Source: Clytia hemisphaerica (lineage: Eukaryota; Cnidaria; Hydrozoa; Leptothecata; Clytiidae). From it: a stretch of 64,000 nt of DNA. Shown piece after piece: positions 46,559 through 57,862 of the stretch (its first letter is position 1; each line of letters starts with the position of its first letter). The notes under the pieces are model-generated. The model worked only from the letters and a program-made list of their open reading frames with translations. It did not search any database and was not told the origin of the DNA. The position numbers and the translations under genes were made by a program. The stretch lies in the NCBI GenBank assembly GCA_902728285.1, contig CACVBU010001120.1:682001-746000 (forward strand). The letters run 5' to 3'.

Positions 46559-47044
46559 ATGCTTTTGCACCTCTCTTCGAAAAAATGGCTGAAAACAAAT
46601 AAAAACATCAAAATTCATGAAAATTACATCAAAATGGATAAAGATCAGCCTTTCGAAGCAGCCTCATCACCTCGAGCTTGCATGCTGCCAAGACCTGGAT
46701 CGATTAGGATGCAAAAATGTAAAAGATCAGTTCGTTACGAGTGCACACCGCTACCTTTGTATCAACTACAACTATTCGTGACATCCTATAACGATGGAAA
46801 AAATCAAAATATAGCCGCATTCATTCTTTTTTACCGTTCAACATTAACGATCATTGTTATGTTCAAACTGCGTGAGATAACGAAGAACCTAAGAAATAAA
46901 GTGAATGAACTTAATAAAAAGAAAGACGACGTTATGCAAAAACTGAACAACGAGGCCAACACCAACACAAAAATCCACGACTCCATCAAAAATGACCTCT
47001 TCTGGCAGGAAAATTACAAGAAATGGAGGGTCGAACTCCATTAG
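46559..47044 (+). CDS. Doubtful intronless ORF, 161 codons, unknown
   Basis: The longest unexplained open frame between the transporter and the Kazal gene. The N-terminal half has no pattern I recognise. A hydrophobic stretch (about residues 84-102, FILFYRSTLTIIVMF) is followed by a charged, coiled-coil-like segment (about 104-150) rich in Lys, Asn and Glu, ending NYKKWRVELH. An in-frame Met at codon 26 could be the true start. There is no paralogue in the window. It could be a single exon, a small membrane-anchored coiled-coil protein or chance. No polyadenylation signal is evident directly after it. Confidence 0.25.
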   Translation: MLLHLSSKKWLKTNKNIKIHENYIKMDKDQPFEAASSPRACMLPRPGSIRMQKCKRSVRYECTPLPLYQLQLFVTSYNDGKNQNIAAFILFYRSTLTIIVMFKLREITKNLRNKVNELNKKKDDVMQKLNNEANTNTKIHDSIKNDLFWQENYKKWRVELH

Positions 47045-47236
47045 CTTTAAAGATAGTACGGATTTGTAGAAATTTTTTTGACTTTAAAGAATATATATAC
47101 ATTAACATTCAAGGCTACTGCCTTTGTCAAACGACGAGGGTGTGCCGCTAAGGTTCGAGAGAAGGCTCCTATTTTGGACTAGTCTTTTAAAAGTTCGCCA
47201 GAAAAGAGACCTTGTTTTTGAAGATTTTGTGAAGTA

Positions 47237-47576
47237 CACGCTTCTTTTTTTATAAGAATGGTGTTTTTTCATTTTATGATGGATTTATTTATATTAATTT
47301 TTTCGTGAAAATCATCCTGAAATATTTTTACAGCATTTTTAGGGACTTTTAGGTTAGGATCTTGATTCAGACTAGATTTAACATTTAATACAAGCATCTA
47401 AAGCATAAAAAGTAGTGAGCCTTACTTGGGGGTAATTGGTAATTTATGATTGAGAATGCTCTAGAAATGATATTCTTAGCTTCAGCTGCCAAATTACATG
47501 ATGATGATATTCTTGGCATATTCTTAATTTTTTGGCCAATTTCATCATGAATATTCATTCTTATAAAAAAAGCGTG
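47237..47576. mobile_element. MITE, CACG-T(n)-ATAAG family, copy 2
   Basis: CACGCTTCTTTTTTTATAAG and its mirror CTTATAAAAAAAGCGTG, flanked by TA at 47235-47236 and 47577-47578. The interior shares ATTCATCATGAA-type and TTCTTAATTTTTTGGCCAAT segments with the copy at 49631. Confidence 0.75.
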
Positions 47577-47885
47577 TAGCTTTCACAATCATGCCCAGGG
47601 CCGATTGGGTAGAGAAAGTACCGGTAGCATGTTTCCGTACCTTCCGGTTTTTTTGCCTTAACAACTTAAAGAATGACAAATAAACAAAGATATTCATTAA
47701 ATTGACATCATCTATTTCAGAATTTTAAAATGTTCGAAGAAGTAATAAAAAGTATAAAAATGGTTAAAAAAGTTGAAAATAAATTTTCCAAATACTGATT
47801 TTCATCTTCTGCATGATCCACAGCAAAAGATTTGAGTTAGTTTACACAATCAGGGAATTAGTTTCAATCCATCAAAATGTTTTCA

Positions 47886-50800
47886 TCAACCGCCGTAAGT
47901 ATCTAAATGAAAAAATATATATATATAGAAGGAGCGACAGCCGAGTTGTCTGAGCCGTTATAACTACAAAAAAGAATTAGAATTCCCGCTCCTTCCAATG
48001 TTCCGTTCAGCTCATAGATGACCGAGCCAGCTTTTCGTGACCCCGTGAAAACAATTGAAGAATGTTCTAAAAGTGTTAGGGCTATTTGCGTAAAATATCG
48101 ACTCAACTATCAGAATATTAAACTTCTTAGATGCCTAGGGCTTTCAAGGTAAAAAAAGACGATAGTAGTAATAAAAACAAACTCTTTATCAGTCAAATCG
48201 AAAGTCGTCGTTGCTAACTCAAACGAATATTTTTACTGAAGGACGCGGCTGAGACCATAGTCCGTATAAAAAAAACACCGGTCTGGAAGCCTTTTGTTTC
48301 TTTCTATTGTTTCAAACTTGAACTTGCGTTGAGAAATTATTCTGTTTTGCTCACTTTTTTATCATGTGATTAACTTTTCAACCAATCCCAAGAGTAGTAG
48401 TACAGTATTTGGGAACGTGATCAAAAACTGAACAAATCGACTTTTATAATCGTTATCAACAAAGGAAAAAGTTAACAAAAATTTATAACAATAGGCTTCC
48501 AGATCAGTGTCTTTTATAAGAACTATGTTAAGACTGAGAAGAGTATATCTCAAAAAGTAGTTCCCTCATAGAGAGAAAGGTTAAAGAATAACTCACATCT
48601 GCTGATTTCGCAGGCGTGTACACATGAGTTCTTGCATATCTCAATACACCGTTGACCTTTTTTACAAGGTTTTGCATCACAAGCAGCTTGGACACATTGT
48701 CTGTTTGGGCAAACTAAAAGGAAAGGCGGGAGTAGGGTTATGAGATATGATCTCGTTTTTCATACACCTTTTCAACCGTAGCCGCCAATTGCCGCGCGGG
48801 TATTTTTTGTCCGCTTTATCCCACTAAAACCGTCCCAGTCCTTTTTTCGCACCTATAGACAATAGAAAAATGTGTCAAAAAAGGATTGGATCGAGTTTAG
48901 TGGGATAAAAGTGGCATGCGCCTGACCGCGCGACTGCGGTCAAAAAGATGTATATATTGTTAGATTTGACCTGGGATGGAGGCTTTTGAACTATATGCGT
49001 GCATTTAAAATATAAAAGGAACAGTCGAGTTTCCATAACTCGAACACGCACCTGAAAATGTAATTTTGCTCGAATTATGGAAATTTTAAAGTGAAGTTAG
49101 GTTTATGAGGCATTGTTAACTGAAGGGACTTTAAAGATTCCACCCATTATTATGTTTGCTAGCCCAGTTTGGGTCAAATTTGTTATGGCTTTTTGAGCGA
49201 CTCCAATATCAAAATATGGAAATTATAATTATTTATGGTATTTTTCCCGACCATCTTTGTTGAAAGAAATTGAATGCACCAGTGCTCAAACTAGAACCCA
49301 TTCCCTTTGTTGTCTTTCTTATGATTTTGATAGCACTATCTGCGCGATTTATCACGCCCATCAGTAAAATAAACCAAGTGGTACAAATAGCTCTGGGTAC
49401 GACGAGATTGACCAGTGTTTTGTTAATAGAACTTACCTTTAGGTTGGCATGAGTAAGCACATCTTGAGAAATTTGGTACACATCTGTACCCGTAACGGCA
49501 TCGGATTCGGGAACACGGGTTGTGATACGGACAAACTGAAAAAGGAAGGAAATATCAGTTTGAATTAGTTACGTTACCTCTGCGGCTGTAATTTTAACCC
49601 AGCTGGCAGACAACAAAGTTTCAACGTTTACACGCTTTTTTTTTTATAAGAATACACTTTATAAGAATGTCCATGATGAAAATTGCTAAAAAATTAAGAA
49701 TATGCTAAGAATATCACCATCATGGAATTTTGCTACTCAAGCTAAGAATGTCATTTTTAGAGCATTTTAAATTATAAATTGCCAATTACCCCCAAATAAT
49801 AAGAATGCTGTAAGAATATTTTAGGATGATTTTCCCAAAAAAGTTAAGAATATCCATGATGAAATGGATTTACACCATTCTTATAAAAAAAAAAGCGTGT
49901 ATTTAAAGGTTTTGTTTTTTAAATAAGAGTGAAATGGTTTGCTTACACACAAATTTTGCGAAAACGTTTTACGAAAGAATAATAATTTATTCAATTAATG
50001 AATTTTACCTGGGCATTTTCCATCACTTTTCTTATCAACTTTTCCTTTAGTTTTGCAGAATTGATAATTCAATAAGCATTCATTGTCATAAGTCACTCCA
50101 TCTGTACCGCAAACTGGTTTCAAGATTTTTGGACAAGCTTTTGAGCAAACTGTAAAGATAAAATACACGTTTTTTTTTTATAAGAACAAACTATATAAGA
50201 ACATAAGGCTTCGAGGCCCAAAAATTTAAGAACATTCTAAGAACATTCTAAGGCTTTGGGGACTTAAAAACATGCATTTTCTTAAGAAATTACATCAAAA
50301 TGCTCAAAAAATGCTGAAAATAAGAACATTTTAAGAACATTTTTAGGCTTCAAATCCAAAAAACTAAGAACATCCGAAGGCTTCGAAAATTTTTGACGTT
50401 CTTATAAAAAAAAACGTGTATAAGAAATTACAATTAAAGGTCGGTTGTCTTAGCCTAGCCTATATAGCCTAGCAAGCGTGTGTCTTTCCTTGGACACAGG
50501 AACGCGGGAATAGTGCTTATAAAGAGTTTTTATAAAAAATAGAAACTGCCGCGGGAGAGTGGTTTGGAAAGACAGTGAACATATAGAAAAATAGATCCTA
50601 TTGCAAGTTTAAGCAGCGAAATACAACGACGTGGTTTACTAGTCTATTCAAAGAGGGTTAAAAGTCCCTATACAAATTCAAGGATGGTACCAGGGTATAA
50701 CTAAAAAACAGGGTATAAATAACAACGCAATAAATATTCTTCATGAAAAGGCTGAATTTCATTTACTGCTGCTATCGTATTTTCTTTCACTCACAATGGG

Positions 50801-53080
50801 CATTTTTGAGCAAGTCTTCCCATCTTCCCAGCTGACACACAATGTTGTTTTAACGTTTATCTAATGTTCATATAACGTTAGATGAACGTTGAAACAACGT
50901 TGTGTGCCAAGTGGGTTACTGTTATTTTGAATAGTCATCTGAAAAGACATAACATCGAAAAAACCTCAATTTAACGTTAGATGAACGTTTCTAAGAACAG
51001 CTTCTTTATAATATTACTCACCGCATTTGGTGACACATTTTAAAGGATCATGGAAACATCTGGCGCCTTTGGAACATTTAGCTGTGGTGCAATCAACTGA
51101 ACAACATTTGCCATCTTTCTTTTTCTGGATTTTTCCTTTGCTCTTACACGTGGCATATCTCAATAAGCAATCATTGTCATAAGTCACTCCATCGGTACCG
51201 CAAACTGGCTTCAAGATCTTGGGACAAGCTTTTGAACACGCTGTAGGGGAATGAACAGAATTCATAAAAATGCTTGCAAATGCCCAATAGAAAGCCATAC
51301 GCCAAGGAAAGTCTTTTTGTTCTAGATGTTGGTTACTTAAAAGCTTGGAATAATATCTGAAAAATTGAATCATATGACCGACTTTCCATAATGACAATCT
51401 TCATATTTACTGTCTAAATATCACCGGGTCAAAATAGACTTTTCCAGAAAAAAATTGAATATGCGGGTGGAGGATTTTCAGTGATTTACCCCCAGGAAAA
51501 AGTGACTTTTGGCTCCCCGGATAACGGGTTTTACCGCCGGACAAGCATCAGTTGACCCCCCGGACAGAGCAAATTTACACCCCGGACAAAGGCAAATTTT
51601 GATGATTTTTCGCTACCCCCCGGACAATATATATCCTCCATCCCCATGTACGGGCATTTTCTGAAACAGGCCGATGTGCTTTCAACAAGCTGAAATCATT
51701 TCGTTATACGTATGTTCCCAAAAAACTAAGCCAACTATTTCCATGAAATCGAGGGAAAGTTTTGATTAGAACCTTACCGCATTTAGTTTTGCAGGTTCGT
51801 GGATTGTGAAAGCACCGGGCACCATTTGCACATCGGACATTGCGGCAAGTCTTTTTGCACGGACATCTTCCGTTTCTCTTCTTGGTGATCTTTCCTTTGC
51901 TTTGGCAAGTGGCGTAATTGAGGAGACATTGGTTGGCGTAGGTTACACCGTTTGATCCACACACTGGTCTGTAAATTTTTGGACAAGCTCTCGAACATCC
52001 TTAAAAGAACCAAAATTCATTATTAATTGTTGTATATGTTTGTGTGAGCATTGGATTTTAAAGTACTCTAAGTATGTAAAAGAGTTCCTTGGAGTTTTAA
52101 TATAGTCTATAACCCTTAACGTTTTGACCTACTGTTTATGGTATTTTTTTTCAAATTAGAGATACGTACTGCAGAATCTTCTGCAAGTTTTCTTATCTTG
52201 GAAGCATCTAGCCTTATTCTTGCATCGTACTCCACGACAGCTTTTTCTACATGACATGAGGATTTGCAAGTCTTCTGGTTCCAGACGCATTTTCTTCGAG
52301 GTCCACACAGAGTTGTTGGACAAAGATTCTGGCAAGGACATTTGCCATCACTTTTCTTGGAGATGGGTTTACCACCGCTTTCCTGGCTTTTACAGCTTGC
52401 TACATTCAATTCGCAGGCGTTTCCATAGGTTTTACCATCAGATCCACATACTGGCTTGTATTCTTTGGTGCAGATTGTTGGACAAACTGTAAGAAAGAGA
52501 TTGATTGTTTCATTTATGGGATGATTCAATTGGGATACTGAATGAGAAAGGGATTCACATTTTTTTATAACGTCTAATATTCGATAAAAACATATACTTT
52601 TGTTCTGCATAACCAACCGGCTCGACTCGATCACTTCTTCACTCGATTTGTTTATTTTGTATTGACAGAAGTGTAACGAGAGATTAAACTAAGGATTAAA
52701 TATAACAAAATCCGGAGTTAAATTTCTTTGGCTTATTCGAAAGTAGATTGTAGCTGGTTTTTTTGTACGAGAGAACGCGAATAAAGCGCGGAAAAATCAC
52801 AAGGGCCAAATATGGATAAATGAATTCAAGAAGTTGAACTAAAAAACTTACCACACTTAGTTTCACAGGTCTTTGGGTTATGTTGACAATTTCCATATGC
52901 ACAAAACACATTGGCACACGTGATACTACAAACACAAGCAGTTGTACATTTCTTCTTATCTACAACACAATGTTTTCCTTTGCCACAATTAACGTATCTA
53001 CAACTTTTGGTACAGTGTTTTGCAAGTGACAACTGCAAGACACAAAGCAAGCCCAAACTGAGCAAAAATAGTTTATGCAT
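47886..53080 (-). CDS. Secreted protein alternating Kazal domains and a six-cysteine motif (protease-inhibitor type), with one frameshift
   Basis: Exons: 52852-53080, 52170-52486, 51778-51999, 51022-51240, 50009-50149, 49437-49535, 48597-48713 and a tentative last exon 47886-47902. All internal junctions are phase 1. The signal peptide is [20 protein letters not shown]. Two six-Cys motifs follow (C-x3-C-x4-C-x4/5-C-x6-C-x3-C). Exons 2-5 each start with a Kazal domain ([14 protein letters not shown] and three close variants). Exons 2-4 end in one or two six-Cys motifs, exon 6 is another, and exon 7 is an irregular one. Kazal domains inhibit serine proteases by a substrate-like loop; targets are unknown. 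A tandem CATGACATGA at 52250-52259 shifts the frame inside exon 2, so this allele or assembly does not encode the full chain. Without the shift the chain would be about 451 residues. Confidence 0.88.
47931..47996 (+). repeat. Degenerate tRNA-like sequence
   Basis: GGAGCG at the start pairs with CGCTCC at the end. GCCGAGTTGTCTGAGCC resembles the D-arm of Leu/Ser-type tRNAs, and TTAGAATTCCC resembles a B box. At 66 nt it is too short, and no anticodon arm forms. Probably a SINE or tRNA relic, in the last intron of the Kazal-type gene. Confidence 0.4.
49631..49899. mobile_element. MITE, CACG-T(n)-ATAAG family, copy 3
   Basis: CACGCTTTTTTTTTTATAAG and its mirror CTTATAAAAAAAAAAGCGTG, with TA at 49629-49630 and 49900-49901. 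Interior with TAAGAAT repeats. It abuts a half copy of the CCCAGCTGGCA hairpin element (49598-49630). In intron 5 of the Kazal-type gene. Confidence 0.78.
50166..50418. mobile_element. MITE, CACG-T(n)-ATAAG family, copy 4
   Basis: CACGTTTTTTTTTTATAAGAAC and its mirror CTTATAAAAAAAAACGTG, with TA outside both ends (50164-50165, 50419-50420). The interior consists of TAAGAACAT(T/A) repeats around AGGCTTCGA. In intron 4 of the Kazal-type gene. Confidence 0.78.
50827..50915. mobile_element. CCCAGCTGRCA hairpin element, copy 1
   Basis: CCCAGCTGACACACAATGTT pairs with AACGTTGTGTGCCAAGTGGG; almost the whole 89 bp folds into one hairpin through TTTCAACGTT/AACGTTGAAA-type repeats. A further fragment (AACGTTAGATGAACGTTTC) lies at 50973-50991. 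In intron 4 of the Kazal-type gene, close to its exon 4. Confidence 0.7.
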
Positions 53081-54570
53081 ATTGAACTGCTGTCTCCTTG
53101 ATAAAACTAGGCTGCAATAGATTGGAAAATTTATGCACCAATATCGACCGACACACCTCTACAAATTGATGTATATGCTCTCTATCTCCTCCTATTTATA
53201 CCTTTATCATTTCGCTCAATTTGCGTGGGTTAGATATTCATCGAAACTGCAATATGAAAACGAGGCCATCTATCAATTTTTAATTGCACACCAAATGTGT
53301 TTTAACCTCGTTTCTAAGATCTATAACAAGGAAGTTATTATGGAATCAATCATTTTAATGTCATTTGTCGCTATTGTATATTTGTTCCATTTCTTATAAG
53401 AAATTAATATCAAAGTATTTTGTTCTTATCCAATTTATCGTCAAAGTGTATATAGGATGTCCTATGAAAATCCCTAAAACAAAGAATTTTCAATCAGACA
53501 TTCAGGCCACTTGTATCTCAAAATTTTAAGTGGGATCAAATGATTACTTAGTCGGGGGAAATTGATTCCTTGTCACAAAGTCAAGGTATTTTCTTACAAA
53601 AAAAGACAATGAGATGATATATGGAGAACGTCAATAGCAGACTATATCTACTCACAATTTGATATTGTCATCGACTGTGAAAAAAACAAATATAGTTTAT
53701 TGACTCAAAACCTCTAAAGACCTCTTTAGGTTTTTTATAGAAATGATAAAACTAAAATTACGCAGACATTTTTTACCATCGGCTTTAAGGATTGATTTGG
53801 TCAATTTTTCGTTTATTTGAAGCACGTACCATTGTCATGTTCTGCTATTATTTATTAGACTCGTCTAGTAAAATGGGTTAGATATCCCTATAGTTACACG
53901 TGGGTCGCTTTCCTAGTCTTTCCTAACTAGTTCTTCCCACATCGAGTCCAATAACTGTCAGTGCAAAAACTAAGTACGGCTATTTGACCTGAAATTTCTT
54001 AGGATTCAAAATCCTTTTTGAAGAGCTTCCATTCATTTTCCAGGATATGGGTTTGTGTTCACCACTCATTGAAAAATGATCTCATTATTTTCAAAATATG
54101 CTTGTTTTAGCTTTCAGCATATCTGAAAGGATTTGAAACCACAAAGGAATCGCATCGTTCCTTAAATTCCTTCCTAATTATAATTTTGAAACTTGTTGTG
54201 AAAAAGATTAATCTCTCAGCAAAAAGATTAAAAATTCGAAACACATGAATAAATTTCGAATAACAATGTTAAGCAATTCAAAGCAAAGGTTATTGAGTGA
54301 AATTTTTCTTAGAATTTAGATTTAGACTTTAAAGAATACGTCAAAACTCCAATCCACCCTCAAGACAATTTGACATTTGTTCAATTGTAATCGATCAGTA
54401 AGTAAGTCTGCAACCACAGTCGAAGGCGACCCGAAGGCTCGTCTTTTGATAGCTATCTACCGGAAGGTAGGGGGAGTCACTCTTTCTCCTTGGATTGCTC
54501 CACTTACTCTTTAAATAAACCTTCTCTTGCATTGCTGAGCGTCAAGCAGAGATACATCTAGTAAAATTTT
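53081..54570. other. Upstream region of the Kazal-type gene, no other gene seen
   Basis: Should include the promoter of the minus-strand Kazal-type gene; I see no diagnostic element. Short ORFs (up to 88 codons) lack resemblance to proteins. GATAGCTATCTACCGGAAGGTAGGG near 54460 has a mirror-image relative near 38903-38935, a dispersed repeat. Confidence 0.4.
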
Positions 54571-54574
54571 GTAA

Positions 54575-54642
54575 GTCTGACCCGGCTGCAGATTAAACCA
54601 ACGGCCTTGCGCACCGCAGCCAAATGCTCTACCTCTGCACTA
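54575..54642 (-). repeat. tRNA-like remnant, possible SINE head
   Basis: On the minus strand AGTGCAGAGGTAGAGCATTT resembles an A box and GGTTTAATCTGC a B box, about 30 bp apart. The arms are not regular enough for a functional tRNA. Confidence 0.4.
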
Positions 54643-56042
54643 AGAAATTCGATTTAATGTTATATAAATAAGTTGTGCGACCTGCTTTTCACAAAAACGC
54701 TAGATTGAAAATATAATTGATTGCCAAGGTTTTGAAAATGGTTTCACATCGATCACGTGAAAAGAAAGTAACGTTATTTTGACCCTGTTGTGTTGTCGAA
54801 AGCAAAAGGTATCAAACAAAAGTCCGAGTCGATATAGAAGCAAAAGTGACTATAATTGTTTATAGAATTCGAATTAGATTGCGGGTTTGTGATTGTTGAA
54901 AATATATTCAGGAAAAAAGTTGAACAGCTTTCGAAAATGAAGAAGAATAAGATCATGCCTGAGAAGAGCTCATTTTATACGGTCAAATTTTCTTTCGATC
55001 CACGTGCACGTGATGTAGCAATTAATACCCACGCTTAACGAGTAAAGGATTTCGGAAAACTCGCCAAAGAGAAAACTACCCGGTGTCATTAGAATTGAGA
55101 AAGTCATTAAACAGTTTCTTATTACTCCTGACAAAATTTTTTCACCAGAATGCGAAAGCATTTAAGAATAGACTTGACGAGACAGGATTACAGGAAAGCT
55201 ATACATATAGGTCATGTAAAGTAAAATAGGCGTAGCCTTAGCACGCATTCTATACAACGCTGGTTACAAGTTTTCATGTGATTTTTCAAATTATGCTTTT
55301 ATCGCTAATTTATAAAACTCTTGCTAGATATAGTGAGTACAGCACTTTTGAACCTCTCTAATTCGATCTCAAGGGTGGAAAGTCTTTTTCGAATTAGAAG
55401 GAGTTTCATCTTATTAAGAATATTTCTTGCGACTCTTCAGCTGAAAAGAACGCTTCAGTAAGGCCTATGAAAGTCATAGTTTTCATCGTTCAAAGTCATA
55501 GGCTTCCTCCGTCCAGTGAGCCCTAAAAATGTATAGCTCATGGGCTATAACACCAGTACCAGTTGTTAGGCACGCCGAATTTCTTGCCAAACAAACTGAA
55601 TTAATAGCTTCCTTGTGTATAATATTTCCAACAAAGTCGCAACCAAATTACTTCGAATTATTTTCGGTCCAATCAGCTGCTCAATGAGGAAGTTATAATC
55701 TGGATCGAAATTTTCCTCATTTGGCTCTCTTTAAACTCTATTATTTCCAATGTGGGGGGAAGTCGTTATCTCGAATTTAAATTTAATTTCCAAATTTCCA
55801 CGAATGAAAGTAACCTAATTTACAAATGAACTTATAATTACTTTTTTCCAAATCTTACTTGAAAAGCTTGGCTACCCTTGTCGATTGACGGAGATGCTGA
55901 GATCCAAAAATTAACCATGTGAAAAGGTCTGACAACGAATCCTACTTACGAACTAAACATACGTTCAAAAAGGTGGGAACCAAGGGCAGATACTTCATGG
56001 ATTTCTTCTTCTCGTATAAATGAATCATGTCTCATACAACTA

Positions 56043-56291
56043 CACGTTTTTTTTGTAAGAACATCCAAAAAATTTAAAGCTTTCGGGTGTTCTTAACTTT
56101 TTGAGTTTTAAGCCTAAAAATGTTTTTAACATATTCTTATTTTCTCCATTTTGTGACCTTTTTTACCCATTTTCTTAAAAAATCGGGTGTTTTCGAGTCA
56201 GCAAAGCCTTAAAATGTTCTTACCTTGTTCTTAGCACTTCGGCCATCGAAGCCTTAAGTTCTTACATAGTTTGCTCTTAGAAAAAAATATG
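56043..56291. mobile_element. MITE, CACG-T(n)-TAAG family, copy 5 (worn)
   Basis: CACGTTTTTTTTGTAAGAAC on the left; the mirror GCTCTTAGAAAAAAATATG on the right is diverged. TA outside both ends (56041-56042, 56292-56293). The interior repeats GTTCTTA(A/C) around AAGCCTTAA. Confidence 0.6.
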
Positions 56292-56343
56292 TATTATCCC
56301 CTTACTCGTAAGATTCTTGCAGTTTTTTAATATAATGAGTAAA

Positions 56344-56441
56344 CCCAGCTGGCACACAACGCTGTTTCAACGTTCATCTAACGTTTTACGGACGTTATGA
56401 ACATTAGATAAACGTTGAAACAACGTTGTGTGTCAGCTGGG
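56344..56441. mobile_element. CCCAGCTGGCA hairpin element, copy 2
   Basis: CCCAGCTGGCACACAACGCT pairs with CAACGTTGTGTGTCAGCTGGG, and the inner arms repeat AACGTT in both directions, so the 98 bp form one hairpin. Nearly the same as 50827-50915; half copies lie at 49598-49630 and 61196-61240. Confidence 0.75.
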
Positions 56442-57862
56442 AAGGTACAGACAAAATGAGTATTTTTTTCCTCAAAAAGAAAATATCTAGCCAGAATCGT
56501 CCTAGTTGGACAAAGTATTAGGAAATGTTGTAACAAAGAGAAAGGCTTTTGTTACAATTATTTATCGAGAAAAATTATACGAGAATGGTAATTTCAAAGG
56601 GCGCAGTTGGGTGTTAGCCTTTTGGCAAAAAGAGAATTTATATCAAACGCGCATTAAATTTTTATCAAGCATAGAAAATGAAAAATAAAAGAAATTTCTC
56701 GCAGCATCTTACAAGCTGTGAAGTAAGTGGCCAAAAGAAAAAGAAAAATTTGTAAAGAATTATTTTTTTTAGTCCAAAAGTATCAAAAAAGAGCAAAGAA
56801 AGGTTTTGTAAAGGGAAGCGAGAAAGATAGGACAAGTGGTTTGGGTGTGATTTTTTTTCTATTTGTCTCCTTCTTTCGAAGAAGAGTTTCGATATAAATT
56901 GTCATGAAAACAAGGCGACAGGTTCACAGGACCGAATTCTGTGCTTTGAAGGGATTTGAATATTGAGTAGTAGTGAGAATAGGTATCGGCATCGACAGAT
57001 AATACGCGACAACGAACGAGCTTTTTGCAGCTACGACATTTTTAGACAGGCAAACTCGTAAGCAAGCCAGATATACCCTGTGTAGAAACATCAGCTTTAT
57101 CGTAGCGCTATGAAGGCGGCAGTGATCCCGCCCTTCGTTGTAAGTTTGTTATAAATACTTATGCTCGCTGGTAGGGGTGTGTACTTCACACAAATTCAGC
57201 ATTATTTCTGACTCTTATTATTTGTCTTATTTGTTCTGAAAGAGTATATGAAAAGATGATACAATTCTCGTTGATCTCTTATCTAACAGCCTCTTCTAAA
57301 GATTCAGCAAGGCTCAAATTTCTCGAGAAAACATATGTCAAAGGAGGGAGAGAGACTTTTCAGACTCCTATCCTAAGAAACTTTTGCGAGCAAACAAGAT
57401 TTGAAAACCATATCTTTCTAAAACAAAAGGAAGTTTGAAGAAAACAAAAGCAAAATTTCCTTTTATTTTGAGACACGAATTTTTTCAAAAAATTTACCCA
57501 AAAAATCTGAAATTGTACATTCGAGAGAATTAATGAAATTATGACGTTTTATATTTAAAGATTTTCAACATCTTATCTAAGATTAGCCTTAGAATATCCC
57601 TTTTGATTTTTTGTGAGTTTCAATTTTTCGTCTGCTAAGTCTCTGAGAAGCTCAGAGTTTCAAATTTCTTTAGGTTACTTTGCTTAGCTTGCTCTTTTTA
57701 TGATATTACTTTAAGTTATTTGATTGCGTTTGTTAAAGTGAATACAATGATATATCACATAGTCCAGTTCTGTTCTTTTAATTAAAATTTTTTGATAATT
57801 TCATTTTCCAAGGAAAGTTTTTTTCTAAATTATATAAAAATTGAAAATATTGAAAAATCGAG

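Larger units (their letters stand above)
54650..57862. other. Intergenic stretch, two small transposons, no gene seen
   Basis: Apart from the elements at 56043-56291 and 56344-56441, I found no exon. ORFs are 60 codons or shorter and low-complexity. A GC-richer patch near 57100-57180 has no recognisable feature. Confidence 0.4.
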
